Positions 60,730 to 64,000 of a stretch of DNA of 64,000 nt are shown piece by piece; the stretch's first letter is position 1, and each line of letters begins with the position of its first letter. The stretch is from Sphingomonas sp. CBMAI 2297. GTDB lineage: Bacteria > Pseudomonadota > Alphaproteobacteria > Sphingomonadales > Sphingomonadaceae. The notes under the pieces are model-generated. The model did not search any database. It was not told where the DNA came from and saw only the letters and a list, made by a program, of their open reading frames with translations. The DNA is taken from positions 39,767 to 103,766 of the forward strand of contig NZ_JAPDIR010000017.1 of NCBI RefSeq assembly GCF_029870595.1. The letters run 5' to 3'. The position numbers were made by a program, and so were the translations under genes.

Positions 60730-60915
60730 GACGGCGCTGCGACTTACACTTCTAACCGTATCGCTCGCTTTTCGTCCCCGAGCCGATGTTAGGCGCTTGA
60801 AACCGACTGGCTGCTTTCAGGATTCAAAGCGCCCGCCGGGAATGGCTGATTGTGGGGCGCATAGCCGTCCGGCATCGGCGCGGTCCATCCGGCGCGCGGA
60901 TGGACCGCGCCAGCC

Positions 60916-61548
60916 TCAGATCTCCGTTCGTTCAGCAAGGGTCAGAGCATCTTCAATGTCGACGCCGAGATATCGGACCGTGTTCTCGATCTTAGTGTGT
61001 CCCAGCAGAATCTGGATTGCGCGAAGGTTGCCGGTGGCCTTGTAGATCATCGATGCCTTCGTGCGCCGTAGTGAGTGCGTGCCATACTCGGCACGGCGAA
61101 GTCCGACTGCCTCAACCCACTCATCGACAAGTCGAGCGTATTGGCGCGCGCTGAGGTGGCCGGTATGGTCGACACGGCTCGGAAAAGCGTAGTCGTGGAC
61201 CGTGCCGCCGCGGCGTTCCAACCAAGCGAGCAAGCTCGCTCTGACATCAGCTGTTAGCTCGAACTGCACGAGTTTTCCGGTCTTCTGCTGGATGACGATC
61301 GCCCTGGTCTTGATGTCGGCTCCAGATACGAGATCGCCAATCTTGATTTTCACCAAGTCGCAGCCGCGCAGCTTGCTGTCGATCGCCAAGTCGAACAGCG
61401 CCCTGTCGCGAACGCGGCCTTCGCGATCCAGGAAGAAGCGAACGGCCCAGATTTGCTTCTGCGTCAGCGGTCGCTTGGTGCCGACGGTCTTGCCCGCGTT
61501 CCACGCAGGCCGGCACTGCGAGGCTGGATCATAATGTGAGTGTCCCAT
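60916..61548 (-). CDS. small tyrosine recombinase
   Basis: A 210-residue tyrosine recombinase. The start at 61548 (MGHSHYDPASQCRPAWNAGK) is chosen because the longer ORF upstream is low in family features. Catalytic positions are visible: Arg in DSKLRGCDLV, HSLRRTKAS, LLGHTKIE and the Tyr in NTVRYLGVD. It lacks the long N-terminal arm-binding domain of P4-type integrases, as do several orphan recombinases found on alphaproteobacterial islands. It may mobilise the right part of the island or act on another site. Confidence 0.82.
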   Translation of the reverse strand: MGHSHYDPASQCRPAWNAGKTVGTKRPLTQKQIWAVRFFLDREGRVRDRALFDLAIDSKLRGCDLVKIKIGDLVSGADIKTRAIVIQQKTGKLVQFELTADVRASLLAWLERRGGTVHDYAFPSRVDHTGHLSARQYARLVDEWVEAVGLRRAEYGTHSLRRTKASMIYKATGNLRAIQILLGHTKIENTVRYLGVDIEDALTLAERTEI

Positions 61549-61671
61549 TGTTCGTCTCCACGGCCGCAAATTGGCCGTTGAGTGAACGCGCTGACCGAAA
61601 TTGGCCTCGCAGCACGATGCGGCAGCTTGCGCCCCATTTGCAGTCATTCGCCAGAGCGCTAAGGTCGCCTC

Positions 61672-62100
61672 ATGGCCGAAGTCACTGACGTCCTGCCCGA
61701 CCTCCAGAAATGGAATGCGGGAGCTGGTATCTCGCCGAACGACTGGATTTACATCGAAGGGCGAGCCGATCACGCCCTCGGGTTCTGCTCGCTGTTTTGG
61801 CCGGAGTTCATCGAGTTCGACGGCTACGTTCTACGCGCTCCGCTCGATTTGGAACGGCTGAGAGATTGGGAGCGAGCCGCGCATTCGCGGCAGCAGGTTG
61901 AGACAGCCATGAACGCTTTCCTTTTTGACCACATGTTCCCGGACGATGAAACCGAAGCGAGCCTGAAGAGCGTTCAACTCACCCGTCTTGCTACCATCAT
62001 GGCTGACATGCTCGCGACTAAGCTGAACCGCGAATTTCCTGACCGCCGTTTCTCCGCTTTCGTGCTGGAGCAAGCTGATTTCGGGGCGCGCAACGGCTAG
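61672..62100 (+). CDS. hypothetical protein
   Basis: A 142-residue soluble protein with IEGRADHALGFCSLFWPEFI, a helical middle rich in Arg/Gln (RLRDWERAAHSRQQVETAMN) and PDRRFSAFVLEQADFG. No family is recognised. It is divergent from the small tyrosine recombinase with about 120 bp between the starts. Codon use is normal for the region, and related short proteins are common on sphingomonad islands, but no function can be given. Confidence 0.55.
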   Translation: MAEVTDVLPDLQKWNAGAGISPNDWIYIEGRADHALGFCSLFWPEFIEFDGYVLRAPLDLERLRDWERAAHSRQQVETAMNAFLFDHMFPDDETEASLKSVQLTRLATIMADMLATKLNREFPDRRFSAFVLEQADFGARNG

Positions 62101-62144
62101 GCCGAACGGCGACGACTAAGGCGCATAGCCGCCCGTCATCGGAG

Positions 62145-62332
62145 CGGCCGATCTTCGCGCAGACGAGCCGAGCTTCATCGTCAGGATCTCATCGACCGAC
62201 GGGCTGCCGTTGCACCGGCTGATCGCTTCCGAAGTCGGGCGCTGCCCCGAGTTCGGCGACATCCTCTATCGCCGCGCGCCCGTTCCAACCCAGCAATTGC
62301 TCACGGCTGCGCGTATACTGGTCTCGCCCTGA
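62145..62332 (+). pseudogene. possible C-terminal remnant of a TetR-family regulator
   Basis: A ~60-codon frame without a start reads LPLHRLIASEVGRCPEFGDI followed by LYRRAPVPTQQLLTAARI. The segment HRLIASEVGRCPEFG resembles the ligand-domain helix (RLVxAExxRFPELG) of TetR/AefR-type regulators. The rest of the gene is missing. Regulators of this group often stand near RND efflux genes, and RND debris lies 1 kb away. Confidence 0.35.
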
Positions 62333-62420
62333 TACTGCCTCGTGTCTGCCCCACCTGGCGTAGTGCCGAAGCGTAGAGGATCGTATTTTCTACCAGCGTA
62401 GCGCGGCATAGCGTGGGAAT

Positions 62421-62449
62421 TGGTTGCAGGAGTAGGATTTGAACCTACG
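62421..62449. repeat. partial third att copy
   Basis: 29 bp (TGGTTGCAGGAGTAGGATTT then GAACCTACG) matching the first 29 bp of the 45-bp att repeat with a single mismatch. It covers the acceptor end and T-arm of the tRNA in the same orientation. The remaining 16 bp do not match, and no complete tRNA can be folded here. Probably an old attachment site between two tandem insertions. Confidence 0.65.
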
Positions 62450-62720
62450 GTTGCAACATCGCGTTTCGCGCGCCGAACTGGTATCTCACTCAGAAGGCAG
62501 ACGAGCACCGAGAGGAGGCGCCTTCTCTCAGGCAGAAACGCTCGTCGATCGTCGATCCGGATCGTTGCTCGAAATATGCGTAGCGTAGAACCCAGGAACC
62601 GAAGGGTTGCCTAACTACCCGTAGACCTTCTTCAGCTTATCACCGAACGGCCTCAGGCACCTACTGACGGGCGAATCTGTATTTTGTTCCATATCCAAAT
62701 ATTGTCTGGAAGGAATTGAA

Positions 62721-62933
62721 ATGACCGACTACGAAAAGGAGCGCCTACTCTTCGAAAAATATTTGGAAGAGTTTCGCGAAAAATATCCACAGCCAGAACT
62801 AACTCTTACATCCCGTGGGAATCCCGATCCTCGCCTCGTCGAACTTGTGCGCTTGCTCGCAAGGAAAGCCGCACGGGAATATCTAGAATCCGAAAAGAAA
62901 GCCCGGAGTGCGGATTCGTCCAAACCAATGTGA
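62721..62933 (+). CDS. small hypothetical protein
   Basis: A 70-residue, highly charged helical protein (MTDYEKERLLFEKYLEEF, DPRLVELVRLLARKAAREYL) with an excellent GGAAGGA ribosome site 7 bp upstream of the ATG. No family is recognised. It lies between the partial att copy and decayed efflux genes. Confidence 0.5.
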   Translation: MTDYEKERLLFEKYLEEFREKYPQPELTLTSRGNPDPRLVELVRLLARKAAREYLESEKKARSADSSKPM

Positions 62934-62977
62934 AGCTGTTTCTTGCGACCACCGCCCAGAATCTCAAGCTGATCGGC

Positions 62978-63099
62978 GTCTGCCGCATGGTGGCGCCGGC
63001 CAACCGGGCGTCACGCGCCCAGCTGGCTGTCTCCTCGAAGACCTTGCGGTCACCGTGATAGGCCGCCTCGTCCGTGTGGATACGGAGCAACTTCACGTC
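62978..63099 (-). pseudogene. N-terminal fragment of a DUF190-family protein
   Basis: About 37 codons starting at a GTG: VKLLRIHTDEAAYHGDRKVF, then ARDARLAGATM. This matches the start of DUF190 proteins (usually KLLRIYTDE-A-GDRKVxE...ARxxGLAGAT). Similarity then ends abruptly and the frame runs into unrelated sequence. It follows the czcA debris on the same strand. Confidence 0.7.
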
Positions 63100-63145
63100 T
63101 GATAACTCTGATGCCCTTCCTCGCGCTTCGGCTTGCGCCCCTCGG

Positions 63146-63712
63146 TCATGCCAAGACAACCTTGGCGATGACCAGGAACTCCGCCAGCTTGAGGATGGTT
63201 GCGACGATCGGCCGCCGATGACGATGGTGGCGAGCGGCTTCTGGACCTCGGCGCCGGTGCCTGTGGCGAGTACCATCGGCACGAAGCCGATCGCGGGGAC
63301 GAAATCCGTCATGATCACCGCCCGCATCTTTTTCGGCCACGCCTTCGCGGATCGCCTCGGTGCGCGCCAAGCCGGCCTCTAGCCGCTCGCGGATCGCCGT
63401 CATCACGATGAGGCCGTTGAGCACCACCACGCCGGCCAGGCAGATGAAGCCCGCCGCGGCCGAGACCGAAACAGCGATGCCCGTCAGCGCCAGGGTGAAA
63501 ACGCCGCCTGCGAGGCCGAGCGGCACGGCGAGGAATACCGCAGCCGCGCGGCCCCGTGCGCTCAGCGCCATGTAGAGCAGCCCGAAGATGATCGCGAAGT
63601 AGCTTGGCGCGACGAAGGACAGTCGCCGCAAGGCAGCCTGGAGGTTACGGAACTGTCCACTCCACTCCGGATAATAGCCGGACGGCAGCTTGACCTGCCC
63701 CACCTTGGCCAT
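63146..63712 (-). pseudogene. frameshifted C-terminal fragment of a CzcA-type RND metal efflux pump
   Basis: The minus frame from 63712 reads KLPSGYYPEWSGQFRNLQAA, FAIIFGLLYMALSARG, FICLAGVVVLNGLIVMTAIR and EGVAEK. This is the last periplasmic stretch and helices of heavy-metal RND pumps (KLPxGYxxEWxGQFEN...). Near 63310 the frame is broken; the continuation FVPAIGFVPMVLATGTGAEV and QKPLATIVIGG is in another frame. The N-terminal ~80 percent of the gene is absent. It is a decayed remnant, not a functional pump. Confidence 0.85.
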
Positions 63713-63861
63713 CGCCTCGTCGACGAACGAACCGACATCTCCGGTCTGGGATCGGCCCGGAAATGCGACCGGCGATTCCGCGAGATTCCGCGCGGGAATA
63801 CCCGCCCGATTGATTCCGATATGCTTCCGGAGCGATTCCGGAGCGGCGTGGCCCAGAAACG

Positions 63862-63893
63862 CAAAATCCCGCCAAGTCGTTGACTTGACGGGA
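63862..63893 (-). terminator. Rho-independent terminator of tRNA-fMet
   Basis: On the minus strand the stem TCCCGTCAAGTC / GACTTGGCGGGA around AAC is followed by TTTTGCGTTT. It starts 7 bp after the tRNA CCA end. It resembles the hairpin at 46724-46754 in position and in its TGGCGGG arm. Confidence 0.8.
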
Positions 63894-63900
63894 GAATTCT

Positions 63901-63977
<77 letters not shown>

Positions 63978-64000
63978 CCACCTAGGGTTTGTGGGTCAGG

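Larger units (their letters stand above)
46819..63900. mobile_element. genomic island integrated in tRNA-fMet
   Basis: About 17.1 kb bounded by the perfect 45-bp direct repeats at 46774-46818 and 63901-63945. It contains a P4-type integrase beside the left end, a second tyrosine recombinase, relics of a conjugative element (trbB, an integrase C-terminus), an RHS-type toxin locus with a low-GC immunity candidate, an ABC-3C-like defence operon and decayed metal-efflux genes. A 29-bp partial third att copy at 62421-62449 suggests two elements in tandem. No complete conjugation machinery is present, so it is not self-transmissible as seen. Confidence 0.88.

Noticed and set aside
62421..62497. A second complete tRNA at the partial att copy
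   Set aside because: Only acceptor and T-arm match; no anticodon arm, D-arm or 5' acceptor strand can be found.
62266..62614. Short ORFs reading AGVGFEPT or VGSNPTPAT near 62.4 and 63.9 kb
   Set aside because: These peptides come from translating tRNA 3'-end sequence on either strand, not from genes.

Overview
The window is a high-GC chromosomal segment that reads as an alphaproteobacterium of the sphingomonad group. The evidence is three TonB-dependent receptors carrying the IVVTA/IVVTG-type motif, fucose-type sugar-acid catabolism by non-phosphorylated routes, a Ca-dependent PLC-like enzyme, CGNR and MocR regulators, and an intergenic repeat of the CACCCCGGCC type. Genus assignment is inference; there is no rRNA here.

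0-15 kb is ordinary accessory metabolism. It starts with the end of an L-fucose (or similar 6-deoxysugar) oxidative cluster: aldo/keto reductase tail, lactonase, SDR dehydrogenase and FAH-type hydrolase. Next come a DMT exporter divergent from its likely MocR regulator, and a LuxR-type regulator. A co-directional set follows: tandem-TetR regulator, MFS carrier, TonB receptor and secreted phospholipase-like protein. A CGNR regulator and a membrane protein close the region.

15-32.5 kb is the most unusual part. A CvaA/CvaB-like type I exporter (HlyD-family adaptor plus a C39-peptidase ABC transporter) is surrounded by four proteins of 179-284 residues. Each begins with the same double-glycine leader, MR[VM]L[ST]xxE[LI]xL[VI]AGG, followed by unrelated C-terminal regions. 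The genes beside them encode small secreted proteins, prolyl-oligopeptidase-like or alpha/beta hydrolases, an M16 peptidase and a Fic protein. Truncated 3' ends of the anchor genes (Fic, ABC transporter, hydrolase) are repeated in front of successive cassettes. Two of the cargo proteins share the N-terminal ~65 residues and then diverge completely. Three carry a TonB-box-like I[TV]VT[AG] motif behind the leader. I interpret this as a modular, shuffled arsenal of exported effectors with candidate immunity or processing partners. That function is inference.

32.8-46.4 kb is a carboxylate locus: beta-decarboxylating dehydrogenase, TonB receptor, AbrB-type membrane protein, CitMHS symporter, TctDE-like two-component system and a periplasmic binding lipoprotein. 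An AraC regulator divergent from a third TonB receptor follows, then a truncated KDPGal aldolase.

46.8-63.9 kb is a genomic island inserted in the 3' half of an initiator tRNA-fMet gene. It is bounded by a perfect 45-bp direct repeat, with a decayed third copy at 62.4 kb. It carries a P4-type integrase, a Sec-exported RHS/YD-repeat protein with a low-GC candidate immunity gene, relics of a conjugative element (trbB, a second integrase), a HEPN plus zinc-ribbon protein, an ABC-3C-like three-gene defence operon (nuclease-CTD, middle component, Rad50-like ATPase), a second tyrosine recombinase with a tiny HTH protein, and decayed czcA/DUF190 genes.
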